Assembly (NCBI RefSeq): GCF_024199985.1
Contig: NZ_JANARS010000011.1
Coordinates: 62,001 to 126,000, forward strand
Length of the DNA stretch: 64,000 nucleotides
Reading direction: 5' to 3'
Origin: Nocardioides pinisoli
GTDB taxonomy: Bacteria > Actinomycetota > Actinomycetes > Propionibacteriales > Nocardioidaceae
Part shown: piece by piece, positions 50,449-58,605 of the stretch
How positions within the stretch are numbered: position 1 is the stretch's first letter
How the letters are laid out: each line of letters begins with the position of its first letter
Made by a program: the position numbers and the translations under genes
Notes under the pieces: model-generated
The model's input: only the letters and a program-made list of their open reading frames with translations
Told to the model about the DNA's origin: nothing
The model's database searches: none

Positions 50449-50832
50449 TCAGGCGCCCGCGCCGCCCGACCGGTCGGGCAGCTGCTGGAGCGCCCAGCCG
50501 TTGCCGTCGGGGTCGGCGAAGAAGACGAACCGGCCCCAGGCGAGCTCGTCGACGTCGCTGACCTCGACGCCGCGCGCCACCAGGTCGGCGTGGGTCGCGT
50601 CCGCGTCGGCGATGACCATCTGCAGGTTGTCGAGCGAGCCCGGCTCCATGCGGGTGAGGCCGCGACCGATGGCGATCGAGCACGCCGAGCCGGGCGGCGT
50701 CAGCTGCACGAAGCGCACCTCGTCGCTCACGGTCTGGTCGTGGTCGACGACGAAGCCCACCTTCTCGTAGAACTCCTTGGCCCGGTCGACGTCCGTCACG
50801 GGCACCATCACCAGCTCCAGCTTCATGTCCAT
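50449..50832 (-). CDS. VOC family (glyoxalase/bleomycin-resistance fold) protein
   Basis: A 127-residue single VOC domain: LELVMVPVTDVDRAKEFYEKVGF at the start, VRFVQLTPPGSACSIAIG in the middle and GRFVFFADPDGNGWALQQLP at the end. The fold binds a metal and serves many small-molecule reactions; substrate unknown. The ATG at 50832 is preceded by a TAGCCT -10 ending 6 bases away. It converges with the arginase-like gene (18-base gap). Confidence 0.88.
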   Translation of the reverse strand: MDMKLELVMVPVTDVDRAKEFYEKVGFVVDHDQTVSDEVRFVQLTPPGSACSIAIGRGLTRMEPGSLDNLQMVIADADATHADLVARGVEVSDVDELAWGRFVFFADPDGNGWALQQLPDRSGGAGA

Positions 50833-50838
50833 GCGTCG

Positions 50839-50844
50839 AGGCTA
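50839..50844 (-). promoter_or_regulatory. -10 hexamer TAGCCT, leaderless promoter
   Basis: Reading leftward, TAGCCT ends 6 bases before the ATG at 50832. Confidence 0.6.
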
Positions 50845-50984
50845 GGAGTCCATCAGGCCAGCTGCCGTCCTCAATCCCTCTTGATATCCGAGGACGCCGC
50901 GGTCGGGACCGGCCCTCGTTCCCGTCCGCCACGTCCTCAGGTATCGCCATGCGGGCGCGGGAGAGCAGTGGGAAGGCCGGGGTG

Positions 50985-51012
50985 TGCTATCTGTAGTAAC
51001 TCAGTAGAGATT
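50985..51012 (+). promoter_or_regulatory. AT-rich promoter/operator box of the organosulfur cluster (first)
   Basis: The box contains CTGTAGTAACT (50991-51001), whose complement AGTTACTACAG resembles AGTTAATTACAG at 52148-52159 before ssuA, plus a second AGTAGAGA. It lies just before the AAAGGAG ribosome site of the monooxygenase. Confidence 0.4.
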
Positions 51013-51029
51013 GCTCGGAAAGGAGCACG

Positions 51030-52085
51030 ATGGAGTTCCTCTGGTACGTCCCCAACCAGGTGTCGGCGGGTCACCGGCTCGACGACACGGTCGAGGGGCA
51101 CAACAGCCTGCAGCGCCTGACGGCGCTGGCCCGCCTGACCGAGGACCACGGGTGGGGTGGTGCGCTCATCGGCACCGGCTGGAAGCGGCCCGACACCTTC
51201 ACGGTGGCGACCGCCCTCGCCGCGGCCACGACGAGGTTCAACCCCCTGATCGCGATCCGGCCGGGCTACTGGACGCCGGCGCACTTCGCCTCCTCGGCGG
51301 CGACGCTCGACCAGCTCAGCGGCGGCCGGGTCAAGGTCAACATCGTGAGCGGGCCCGACCACCAGCCGCAGTACGGCGACGACGAGGGCGACCAGGCCCA
51401 GAGGTACGCCCGGACGCGCGAGTTCATGCGCCTGGTCCGCCGCTACTGGACCGAGGGCGACATCGCCGTCGAGGGCGAGCACTACCGGGCCGAGGGCGCC
51501 ACCCTCGAGCACAAGCCGGTGGCGCGCGAGGGACGGCCGCACCCGCCGCTCTACTTCGGCGGGGCGTCCGAGGCCGCCCAGCGCACCGCGGCCGCCGAGG
51601 CGGACGTCCAGCTGTTCTGGGGCGAGCCGCTCGACGGCGTCGCGGCACGCATCGACCACCTCCGGACGCTCAGTGCCGACCTCGGCCGCGACCTGCCGCC
51701 GCTGGAGTACGGGCTGCGCATCACCACGCTGGTGCGCGACACGACCGAGGAGGCCTGGGCCGATGCCGAGGCGAAGGTCGCCGCGATGGCCCGGGGGCAG
51801 GACGAGTGGGCCGTCGACCTCGGTCGTCGGGTGGCCGTGGGCCAGCAGCGCCTGCTCGACCTCGCCGAGAAGGGCGACGTGCTCGACGACTGCCTCTACA
51901 CCGCGCCCGGCCGCGTCGGCGGCGGCGGTGCGGGCACCACCTGGTTGGTCGGCTCGCCGGACGACGTGGCGAAGGCGCTGCGTCGCTACGCCGACCTCGG
52001 CGTCACCCACTTCGTGCTCAGCGACACGCCGTACGAGCAGGAGATCGTGCGCGTCGGCGACGCCCTGCTGCCGCTGCTGCGCTGA
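51030..52085 (+). CDS. LLM class flavin-dependent oxidoreductase, SsuD-like
   Basis: A 351-residue TIM-barrel monooxygenase of the bacterial luciferase superfamily. MEFLWYVPNQ, an IAIRPGYWTPAHFASSAATLDQLSGGRVKVNIVSGPD segment and YFGGASEAA match alkanesulfonate monooxygenase SsuD, which uses FMNH2 and O2 to release sulfite from alkanesulfonates. A strong GGAAAGGAG precedes the ATG. It is followed after 111 bases by an SsuABC-type transporter, which supports sulfur scavenging. No flavin reductase (SsuE) lies nearby. Confidence 0.87.
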   Translation: MEFLWYVPNQVSAGHRLDDTVEGHNSLQRLTALARLTEDHGWGGALIGTGWKRPDTFTVATALAAATTRFNPLIAIRPGYWTPAHFASSAATLDQLSGGRVKVNIVSGPDHQPQYGDDEGDQAQRYARTREFMRLVRRYWTEGDIAVEGEHYRAEGATLEHKPVAREGRPHPPLYFGGASEAAQRTAAAEADVQLFWGEPLDGVAARIDHLRTLSADLGRDLPPLEYGLRITTLVRDTTEEAWADAEAKVAAMARGQDEWAVDLGRRVAVGQQRLLDLAEKGDVLDDCLYTAPGRVGGGGAGTTWLVGSPDDVAKALRRYADLGVTHFVLSDTPYEQEIVRVGDALLPLLR

Positions 52086-52139
52086 GGGGTCGGGCCCGCC
52101 GGTCGGCGTGGTCGCGAACTCCTGTCACATCAAACAACA

Positions 52140-52172
52140 TAAAGGCTAGTTAATTACAGTAGTTTTGGAGTC
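52140..52172 (+). promoter_or_regulatory. AT-rich promoter/operator box before ssuA (second)
   Basis: TAGTTAATTACAGTAGTTTTGG is the most AT-rich stretch in this part of the window and includes AGTTAATTACAG (52148-52159), similar to the inverse of the box at 50991-51001. It probably controls the ssuACB-monooxygenase operon. Confidence 0.4.
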
Positions 52173-52196
52173 CGTAGTCACGAAGGAGACCCACTG

Positions 52197-53249
52197 ATGC
52201 CACGACGAGGGCGCACCCGCACCCTGACCCGAGCTGCCCTGCTGGCCACGGCCGGCCTGATGGCCCTCTCCGCCTGCGGCGGTGAGGGGGCCGGTCCCCG
52301 GCTCGAGCTGTCCGCCGCCCTGCCCGACTCCCCGCCCGACGGCACCGTGCTGCGCGTCGGCGACCCGGCCACCCAGGTGGCCCTCGAGACCTCCGGGCTC
52401 ATCGACGACCTCGACATCGAGGTCGAGTGGGCCAACATCACCGGTGGCCCCAAGACGCTGGAGGCCTTCCGCGCCGACGCCATCGACATCGGCTCGGTGG
52501 CCGACATCCCGCCGCTGTTCGCGCACTGGACCGGCACCGACGTCCGCATCGTCGCCGCGCGCGAGACGGTCGACCCCGCCGAGCACCCGACGTACGAGCT
52601 CGGCGTCGCACCGGGCGTCGACGTCACGTCGATCGAGGACCTGAAGGGCAAGAAGATCGCCTACAGCCCGGGCCAGGCCCAGGGCGCACTGGTGCTCAAC
52701 GTGCTCCGCGAGGCCGGGCTGACCCAGGACGACGTCGAGCTCGTCGAGATGCAGAGCGTCGACGACGCCTTCTCCGTGGCGCTCGCCGGCAAGCAGGTCG
52801 ACGTCGCCCCGCTGGGCCAGACGCTGGTGAAGACCTACCTGGCCAAGTACGAGCGCGACGGCGCCACCACCATCCAGCCAGGCGTGCGCGACGACGCCTG
52901 GACGCTCTACACGCCGACCACCGTGCTGGAGGACGCCGACAAGGCGGCCGCGATCAAGGAGTACGTCGCTGCGTGGGCGAAGGCCCAGCAGTGGATCTCC
53001 GACAACCCGGACGAGTTCGCCGAGGCCTACTACGTCGACCACGAGGGCCTCACGCCCGAGGACGCGCAGTACGTCGTCGACGCGCTCGGCGAGTTCACCG
53101 TGCCGACCAGCTGGGACGAGTTCATCGCCCGCCACCAGGAGACCGTCGACACGCTCGTGAAGGAGCAGGACCAGGAGCCGCTCGAGGTCGAGACCCTCTA
53201 CGACCGGCGCTACGAGAAGGCCATCGCCGACGCCGTGGAGGGCTCATGA
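52197..53249 (+). CDS. ssuA: ABC transporter substrate-binding lipoprotein, sulfonate/nitrate/taurine type
   Basis: A 350-residue lipoprotein with signal sequence and lipobox LSAC (Cys27). The mature part has TLRVG-type start (TVLRVGDPATQ), ADAIDIGSVADIPPLFAH and GKKIAYSPGQAQGALVLNVLREAG, typical of the SsuA/TauA class of periplasmic binding protein. It should capture sulfonates or related anions outside the membrane for SsuBC. GAAGGAG precedes the ATG. Its stop overlaps the permease start (ATGA). Ligand identity cannot be told from sequence. Confidence 0.88.
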   Translation: MPRRGRTRTLTRAALLATAGLMALSACGGEGAGPRLELSAALPDSPPDGTVLRVGDPATQVALETSGLIDDLDIEVEWANITGGPKTLEAFRADAIDIGSVADIPPLFAHWTGTDVRIVAARETVDPAEHPTYELGVAPGVDVTSIEDLKGKKIAYSPGQAQGALVLNVLREAGLTQDDVELVEMQSVDDAFSVALAGKQVDVAPLGQTLVKTYLAKYERDGATTIQPGVRDDAWTLYTPTTVLEDADKAAAIKEYVAAWAKAQQWISDNPDEFAEAYYVDHEGLTPEDAQYVVDALGEFTVPTSWDEFIARHQETVDTLVKEQDQEPLEVETLYDRRYEKAIADAVEGS

Positions 53250-54094
53250 CGACCCTCGCCGGCAACCTGACCGCCGCCGCCCGCCCGCTCGCCGAGGCGG
53301 AGGACGTACGCCCCATCCGGCGCCGGCTCGGTCCCGGCGAGCCGATCCGCTTCGGCGGACTCGTGGGCATCGTCGCGCTGCTCGCCCTGTGGGTGGTGGG
53401 GTCCGCCACCGGGCTGCTCGACCCGCGCACGCTCACCGAGCCGTGGACGGTCCTGCAGACGGCCGGCACGCTGGTCGAGAACGGCCGCCTGCAGGAGAGC
53501 CTGCTGACCTCCGGCGTCCGCGCCGCGCTCGGCCTGGGCCTCGGTGTCCTCGTCGGCACGGTCCTGGCGGTGGTCTCCGGACTCTCGCGCATCGGCGAGT
53601 CCCTGATCGACGGGCCGATCCAGGTCAAGCGCTCCATCCCCACGCTCGCACTCATCCCCCTGCTGATCCTGTGGCTCGGCATCGGTGAGCCGATGAAGGT
53701 CATCACCATCGCGCTGGCCGTGTTCGTGCCGATCTACATCCACACCCACAACGGCCTGCGCACGATCGAGGGCCGCTACGCCGAGCTCGCCGAGACCCTC
53801 GGCGTGACGCGCGGCGAGTTCGTCCGGCACGTGGTGCTCCCCGGCGCGATGCCCGGCTTCCTGCTCGGCCTGCGCTTCGCGGTGACCTCGTCGCTGCTCG
53901 CGCTGGTCGTGGTCGAGGTCATCAACGCCACGAGCGGGATCGGCCACATGATCACGCTCGCGTCCAACTACGGGCAGACCGACATCATCGTCGTCGGCCT
54001 GGTCGTCTACGCGCTGCTCGGCGTCACCGCCGACGCGGTGGTCCGACTCATCGAGAGGAAGGCACTGTCATGGCGTCGCACACTGGCCGGCTGA
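53246..54094 (+). CDS. ssuC: ABC transporter permease, SsuC-like
   Basis: A 282-residue membrane protein with about six helices and the EAA loop YAELAETLGVTRGEFVRHVVLPGAMPGFLLGLR (about 180-212), the contact point for the ATPase. The N-terminal 35 residues are hydrophilic. It overlaps ssuA by 4 bases and ssuB by 25 bases, so the three are tightly coupled. The SsuC/TauC group takes up sulfonates. Confidence 0.9.
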   Translation: MTTLAGNLTAAARPLAEAEDVRPIRRRLGPGEPIRFGGLVGIVALLALWVVGSATGLLDPRTLTEPWTVLQTAGTLVENGRLQESLLTSGVRAALGLGLGVLVGTVLAVVSGLSRIGESLIDGPIQVKRSIPTLALIPLLILWLGIGEPMKVITIALAVFVPIYIHTHNGLRTIEGRYAELAETLGVTRGEFVRHVVLPGAMPGFLLGLRFAVTSSLLALVVVEVINATSGIGHMITLASNYGQTDIIVVGLVVYALLGVTADAVVRLIERKALSWRRTLAG

Positions 54095-54840
54095 CCCCGG
54101 CCGTCCGGGTCCAGAGCCTGCACCGCAGCTTCAACGAGGCGGGTGGCGTGCTCAACGGCCTCGACCTCGACATCGCCCCCGGCGAGTTCGTGGCCCTCCT
54201 GGGTCGCAGCGGCTCGGGCAAGAGCACCCTGCTCCGTGCCCTCGCCGGCCTCGACCGGGGTGTCGCCGGCACCGGCCGCATCGAGGTCCCCGACAAGGTG
54301 TCGGTCGTCTTCCAGGACTCGCGCCTGCTGCCGTGGAAGCGTGTGCTCGACAACGTGACGCTCGGGCTCCGCAGCGGCGACGCCTCGGACCGCGGCCGCC
54401 AGGCCCTCGACGAGGTCGGGCTCGCCGGCCGCGAGCGGGCCTGGCCCCACGAGCTCTCCGGCGGCGAGCAGCAGCGCGCCTCGCTGGCCCGCTCGCTGGT
54501 GCGCGACCCGCAGCTGATCCTGGCCGACGAGCCGTTCGGCGCGCTCGACGCGCTCACCCGGATCCGGATGCACACGCTGCTGCGCAGGCTCTGCGAGGTG
54601 CACCAGCCGGCCGTCCTGCTCGTCACCCACGACGTCGACGAGGCCATCGTGCTCGCCGACCGGGTGATCGTGCTCGACGGAGGCGTCGTACGCCACGACG
54701 CGCGGGTCGAGCTCGACGGACGCCGGTCGCAGGCCGACCCGGCCTTCGCGCGGCTCCGGGCCCGGCTGCTCACCGAGCTCGGTGTCGAGGACGACCACGA
54801 CGCGGCCGCCCCGAGCCACGTCGAGAGGGCGGCCTCATGA
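54070..54840 (+). CDS. ssuB: ABC transporter ATP-binding protein, SsuB-like
   Basis: A 256-residue ATPase with Walker A GRSGSGKSTLL (about 45), Q-loop FQDSRLLPWKRVLDNV, signature LSGGEQQRAS (about 135), Walker B LILADEPFGALD and the TTHD-like LLVTHDVDEA switch. FQDxxLLPW is characteristic of the sulfonate/nitrate/taurine branch. It begins inside ssuC (25-base overlap), and its stop overlaps the next gene (ATGA). Confidence 0.93.
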   Translation: MASHTGRLTPAVRVQSLHRSFNEAGGVLNGLDLDIAPGEFVALLGRSGSGKSTLLRALAGLDRGVAGTGRIEVPDKVSVVFQDSRLLPWKRVLDNVTLGLRSGDASDRGRQALDEVGLAGRERAWPHELSGGEQQRASLARSLVRDPQLILADEPFGALDALTRIRMHTLLRRLCEVHQPAVLLVTHDVDEAIVLADRVIVLDGGVVRHDARVELDGRRSQADPAFARLRARLLTELGVEDDHDAAAPSHVERAAS

Positions 54841-56186
54841 CCTCGTCGGGCAAGCAGCTGCACCTCAACCTGTTCATCTACCCCGACGGCCACCACGAGG
54901 CCGCCTGGCGGCACCCGGACAGCGAGACCGACCGGATCCTCGACATCTCCTACTACCAGGAGCTTGCCCAGCGGGCCGAGGCCGCGAAGTTCGACGCCGT
55001 CTTCTTCGCCGACGGTCCGTCGCTGGCGGAGAACATCCAGTACGCCGCCCGCTTCCGCCTCGAGCCGATCACCGTGATGACGGCGATCGTCGCGGCGACC
55101 GAGCGGATCGGGGTGATCGGCACCGCGTCGACGACCTACACCGAGCCCTACAACCTGGCCCGACAGCTCTCCGCCCTGGACCACCTCAGCAAGGGGCGGG
55201 CCGGCTGGAACATCGTCACCACCGGCGCCGCCAACGCGGCGCTCAACTTCGGCCTCGACGCGCACCCGCTGCACCGCGACCGCTACGAGCGCGCGGAGGA
55301 GTACGTCGACGTCATCACGAAGCTGTGGGACAGCTGGGAGGACGACGCCGTCGTCGCCGACCGGGAGAGCGGGATCTTCGCCGACCCCGGCAAGATCCAC
55401 CGCGTCGACCACGTCGGCAAGCACTTCCGGGTGGCGGGCCCGCTCAACGCGCCGCGGTCGCCGCAGGGGCGGCCGGTCTACGTGCAGGCCGGGTCGTCCG
55501 AGGACGGCCGGGCGTTCGCGGCCCGCTGGGCCGAGGCGATCTTCACCGCCCACCAGACGCTCGGGTCGGCACAGGAGTTCTACGCCGACATCAAGCACCG
55601 GGCGCAGGCGCAGGGCCGCGACCCGCGGGGCCTCAAGGTGCTGCCCGGCATCAGCCCGTTCATCGGTTCCACCGCCAAGGAGGCCGAGGACCTGCACCAG
55701 CAGCTCAACGACCTCACCCAGCCGGGCTACTCGCTGGCCCAGCTCAACCGGCTCACCGGCGTCGACCTGTCGGCGTACGACCTCGACGGACCCTTCCCGC
55801 GCGAGGTCATCGACGCCGACGAGGAGCGCAGCGAGGGTAGCCGCTTCCAGCTCGTGCTCGACATCGTGGAGCGCGAGGACCCCACCCTCCGCCAGCTGTG
55901 CCACCGGCTCGCCGGCGCCCGCGGGCACCGGGTCTTCACCGGCACCCCCGACCAGGTCGCCGACACCATCCAGGACTGGGCCGAGCACGGTGCCGCCGAC
56001 GGCTTCAACGTCATGCCGCCGTGGCTCCCGGGTGGCATCGAGGTGTTCATCGACGAGGTCGTGCCGATCCTGCGCCGACGCGGGTTGTTCCGCACGGAGT
56101 ACACAGGACGCACCCTCCGCGACCACCTCGGCCTCGCCCGGCCGGCCAGCCAGTACGCCCCTCGTCCCACCAAGGAGACCGCATGA
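54837..56186 (+). CDS. LLM class FMN-dependent monooxygenase, NtaA/SnaA/DszA (DmoA) family
   Basis: A 449-residue luciferase-like protein: KQLHLNLFIYPDGHHEAAWRHP at the start, DAVFFADG, RLEPITVMTAIVAATERIGVIGTASTTYTEPYNLARQ and GRAGWNIVTT, the signature of the NtaA/DszA/DmoA group. Members use reduced FMN from a separate reductase to oxidise substrates such as dibenzothiophene sulfone, nitrilotriacetate or dimethyl sulfide. The ATGA overlap with ssuB implies it acts on what the transporter imports, most likely an organosulfur compound; this is inference. Its stop overlaps the micro-ORF at 56183. Confidence 0.88.
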   Translation: MTSSGKQLHLNLFIYPDGHHEAAWRHPDSETDRILDISYYQELAQRAEAAKFDAVFFADGPSLAENIQYAARFRLEPITVMTAIVAATERIGVIGTASTTYTEPYNLARQLSALDHLSKGRAGWNIVTTGAANAALNFGLDAHPLHRDRYERAEEYVDVITKLWDSWEDDAVVADRESGIFADPGKIHRVDHVGKHFRVAGPLNAPRSPQGRPVYVQAGSSEDGRAFAARWAEAIFTAHQTLGSAQEFYADIKHRAQAQGRDPRGLKVLPGISPFIGSTAKEAEDLHQQLNDLTQPGYSLAQLNRLTGVDLSAYDLDGPFPREVIDADEERSEGSRFQLVLDIVEREDPTLRQLCHRLAGARGHRVFTGTPDQVADTIQDWAEHGAADGFNVMPPWLPGGIEVFIDEVVPILRRRGLFRTEYTGRTLRDHLGLARPASQYAPRPTKETA

Positions 56187-56266
56187 ACGAGCGGAGCGAG
56201 TTCATCATCAGACACAGTGCGCCACGTGCCTCATGGGCGCACGGAGCGAAGCGAGTACGCACATGA
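56183..56266 (+). CDS. Micro-ORF of 27 codons in a palindromic linker
   Basis: The ATG overlaps the monooxygenase stop (ATGA at 56183-56186), and the TGA overlaps the aldo/keto reductase start (ATGA at 56263-56266), so it exactly bridges the two. The DNA is repetitive: ATGAAC...GTTCAT (56183-56205) and GTGCGCC...GGCGCAC (56218-56243) palindromes with GAGCGGAGCGAG and GAGCGAAGCGAG. Similar GAGCGAAGCGAG words occur as intergenic repeats in many actinobacteria. The peptide is basic (MNERSEFIIRHSAPRA...). A structural or coupling role is as likely as a functional peptide. Confidence 0.35.
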   Translation: MNERSEFIIRHSAPRASWAHGAKRVRT

Positions 56267-57309
56267 GCTACGAGCACTACCGGCCCCTCGGCCGCACCGG
56301 CGTCCAGGTCAGCCCACTGACCCTCGGCGCGATGATGTTCGGCGCCTGGGGCAACCCCGACCACGACGAGTCGATCGCGATCATCCACCGCGCGCTCGAC
56401 GCCGGCATCAACGTCATCGACACCGCCGACGTCTATGCCCGTGGCGAGTCCGAGGAGATCGTCGGCAAGGCGCTGCAGGCCCGCCGGGGCAGCCGCGACG
56501 ACGTCTTCCTCGCGACCAAGTTCCACGGCAGCATGCACGACGAGGACCCCAACCAGGCGGGCAGCTCGCGTCGCTGGATCATCCGCGAGGTCGAGCACTC
56601 GCTGCGCCGGCTGCAGGTCGACCACATCGACCTCTACCAGGTGCACCGGCCCCGGCCGGAGGTCGACGTCGACGAGACGCTCGGCGCGCTCACCGACCTC
56701 GTTCGGCAGGGCAAGATCCGCTACATCGGCACCTCGACGTTCCTGCCCTCGCAGGTGGTCGAGGCCCAGTGGGTCGCCGAGAAGCGCCAGCGCGAGCGCC
56801 CGGTCACCGAGCAGCCGCCGTACTCGATCCTCGCCCGCGAGGTGGAGCGCGACATCCTGCCGACGGCCCAGAAGTACGGCCTCGGCGTGCTCCCGTGGAG
56901 CCCGCTCGCGGGCGGCTGGCTGTCGGGTCGCTACCGCCGCGGCGAGGACCCCGCCGTGACGTCGAGCCGGCTGAGGCGCCAGCCGGCCCGCCACGATCCC
57001 GCCTCGCCCGAGAACAAGGTCAAGCTGGAGGCCGTCCACCAGCTGCAGGAGCTGGCGGACGAGGCCGGGCTGTCGCTGATCCACCTCGCGCTGGGCTTCG
57101 TGCTGGCCCACCCGGCCGTGTCGTCGGCGATCATCGGCCCGCGCACGCTCGAGCAGCTCGAGTCCCAGCTGGGGGTGGAGAAGGTGGTCCTCCCCTCCGA
57201 CGTGCTCGACCGCATCGACGAGATCGTGCCGCCCGGCACGACCCTCAACGAGGCGGACCGCGGGTATGCCCCGCCGGCGCTGGTGGAGGCAGCGCTGCGG
57301 CGACGGTGA
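56263..57309 (+). CDS. Aldo/keto reductase (YajO/AKR11-like)
   Basis: A 348-residue TIM-barrel reductase with YRPLGRTGVQVSPLTLGAMMFG at the N-terminus. Asp and Tyr are in IDTADVYARGESE (about 49-54), Lys in LATKFHG (about 83) and His in LYQVHRPRP (about 126); IIGPRTLEQLESQLG (about 286-300) binds NADPH. This group reduces aldehydes and methylglyoxal-type substrates. It is last in the ssu-type operon, so it may process the aldehyde released by the monooxygenases, but that is inference. The start at 56263 overlaps the micro-ORF stop. Confidence 0.9.
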   Translation: MSYEHYRPLGRTGVQVSPLTLGAMMFGAWGNPDHDESIAIIHRALDAGINVIDTADVYARGESEEIVGKALQARRGSRDDVFLATKFHGSMHDEDPNQAGSSRRWIIREVEHSLRRLQVDHIDLYQVHRPRPEVDVDETLGALTDLVRQGKIRYIGTSTFLPSQVVEAQWVAEKRQRERPVTEQPPYSILAREVERDILPTAQKYGLGVLPWSPLAGGWLSGRYRRGEDPAVTSSRLRRQPARHDPASPENKVKLEAVHQLQELADEAGLSLIHLALGFVLAHPAVSSAIIGPRTLEQLESQLGVEKVVLPSDVLDRIDEIVPPGTTLNEADRGYAPPALVEAALRRR

Positions 57310-57430
57310 CGGCCGCGGCGGGTCCGGTTCGCGTGGGGTGAGCCGGAGCCCGCCCGCCTGCGGGGTGACGCGCTGTGAGGCTTCTCTCGTCGGGGAACAT
57401 CTGCGGCCGCGACGGGGCTGAGCGTGGTCG

Positions 57431-57436
57431 TACAGT
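57431..57436 (+). promoter_or_regulatory. -10 hexamer TACAGT of the old yellow enzyme gene
   Basis: TACAGT lies 28 bases before the ATG at 57465. A GGAGG ribosome site (57449-57453) lies between them. Confidence 0.5.
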
Positions 57437-57464
57437 CCTCAACTTCCTGGAGGCAACACCCCCC

Positions 57465-58553
57465 ATGTCCCACGCATTCGAGCCCCTCGCCGTCGGTCCC
57501 TGGACGCTCCCGCAGCGCTTCGTGATGGCGCCGCTGACCCGCAACCGCGCGGGTGCCGGCAACGCCCCGACCGGCCTCAACGCCGAGTACTACGCGCAGC
57601 GCGCCAGCGCCGGCCTGATCATCACCGAGGGCGTCGCCCCGAGCCACGTGGGACAGGGCTACCTCGACGTGCCGGGTCTCTACACCGACGAGCAGGTCGC
57701 CGGGTGGCGCACCGTCGCCGACGCGGTGCACGCGCAGGGCGGCGTCATCGTGGCCCAGCTCATGCACGCCGGGCGGATCGCCCACGCCGACAACAAGGAC
57801 GGCGTCGAGACCGTCGCCCCGAGCGCCGTGCAGGCCCCCGGCGAGATGGTGACCGCTGACGGCGGCAAGCCCCACGACGTGCCGCGCGCGGTCGAGACCG
57901 ACGAGGTCGCCGGCCTGGTCGCCGACTACGTCACCGCCGCCCGCAACGCGATCGCCGCCGGCCTCGACGGTGTCGAGGTGCACGCGGCCAACGGCTACCT
58001 GGGCCACCAGTTCCTCGACCCGACGGTCAACCTGCGCGACGACGTCTACGGTGGCTCGCCGGAGAACCGTGCCCGCTTCGTCGTCGAGGTCGTCACCGCG
58101 GTCGCCGAGGCGATCGGCGCCGAGCGCGTGGGCCTGCGGCTCAGCCCGGCCCACCAGTTCAACGGCATCGGCGAGGAGATCGGCGCCGACCTCACGGCGA
58201 CCTACCGCGCCGTCGTCGACGCCGTCGCCGGTCTCGGCCTGGCCTACCTGAGCCTGCTCGCCAGCCCGCTGGAGCCGCTCGAGGCGCTGGTCCGCGACCT
58301 GCGCGAGCGCTTCGACGGCGTGGTGCTCCTCAACGACGGGTTCGGCGACCTCACCACCCTCGACTCGGTCGAGCAGCTCCTCGCCACCGGCCACGCCGAC
58401 GCGGTCGTCGTCGGTCGCCAGTTCCTCGCCAACCCCGACCTCGTCGAGCGCTGGCGGACCGGGGCGGAGCTCAACGCGCCCGACCCCGACACCTTCTACG
58501 GTGGCGGCGCCGAGGGCTACACCGACTACCCCACCCTCGAGCAGGCCTCCTGA
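57465..58553 (+). CDS. Old yellow enzyme family alkene reductase
   Basis: A 362-residue FMN-dependent TIM-barrel enzyme (OYE/NemA family). MAPLTRNRA (about 21), TEGVAPS, AQLMHAGRIAH (catalytic-site His region, about 101), VEVHAANGYLGHQFLDP (His/Asn pair, about 170), YGGSPENRARF and ADAVVVGRQFLANPDL fit the class. It reduces activated C=C bonds of enones, nitro compounds or maleimides with NAD(P)H. It is separate from the upstream operon by its own promoter and ends at a strong hairpin. Confidence 0.92.
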   Translation: MSHAFEPLAVGPWTLPQRFVMAPLTRNRAGAGNAPTGLNAEYYAQRASAGLIITEGVAPSHVGQGYLDVPGLYTDEQVAGWRTVADAVHAQGGVIVAQLMHAGRIAHADNKDGVETVAPSAVQAPGEMVTADGGKPHDVPRAVETDEVAGLVADYVTAARNAIAAGLDGVEVHAANGYLGHQFLDPTVNLRDDVYGGSPENRARFVVEVVTAVAEAIGAERVGLRLSPAHQFNGIGEEIGADLTATYRAVVDAVAGLGLAYLSLLASPLEPLEALVRDLRERFDGVVLLNDGFGDLTTLDSVEQLLATGHADAVVVGRQFLANPDLVERWRTGAELNAPDPDTFYGGGAEGYTDYPTLEQAS

Positions 58554-58570
58554 GCCTGCCTGCGACCGGT

Positions 58571-58603
58571 CCGGCCGGCCCCGGCCCCCGTGGGGCCGGC
58601 CGG
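58571..58603. terminator. Perfect 12-bp hairpin terminator, convergent
   Basis: CCGGCCGGCCCC (58571-58582) and its exact complement (58592-58603) with a 9-base loop, between the old yellow enzyme stop and the end of the convergent MFS gene. Confidence 0.85.
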
Positions 58604-58605
58604 GC

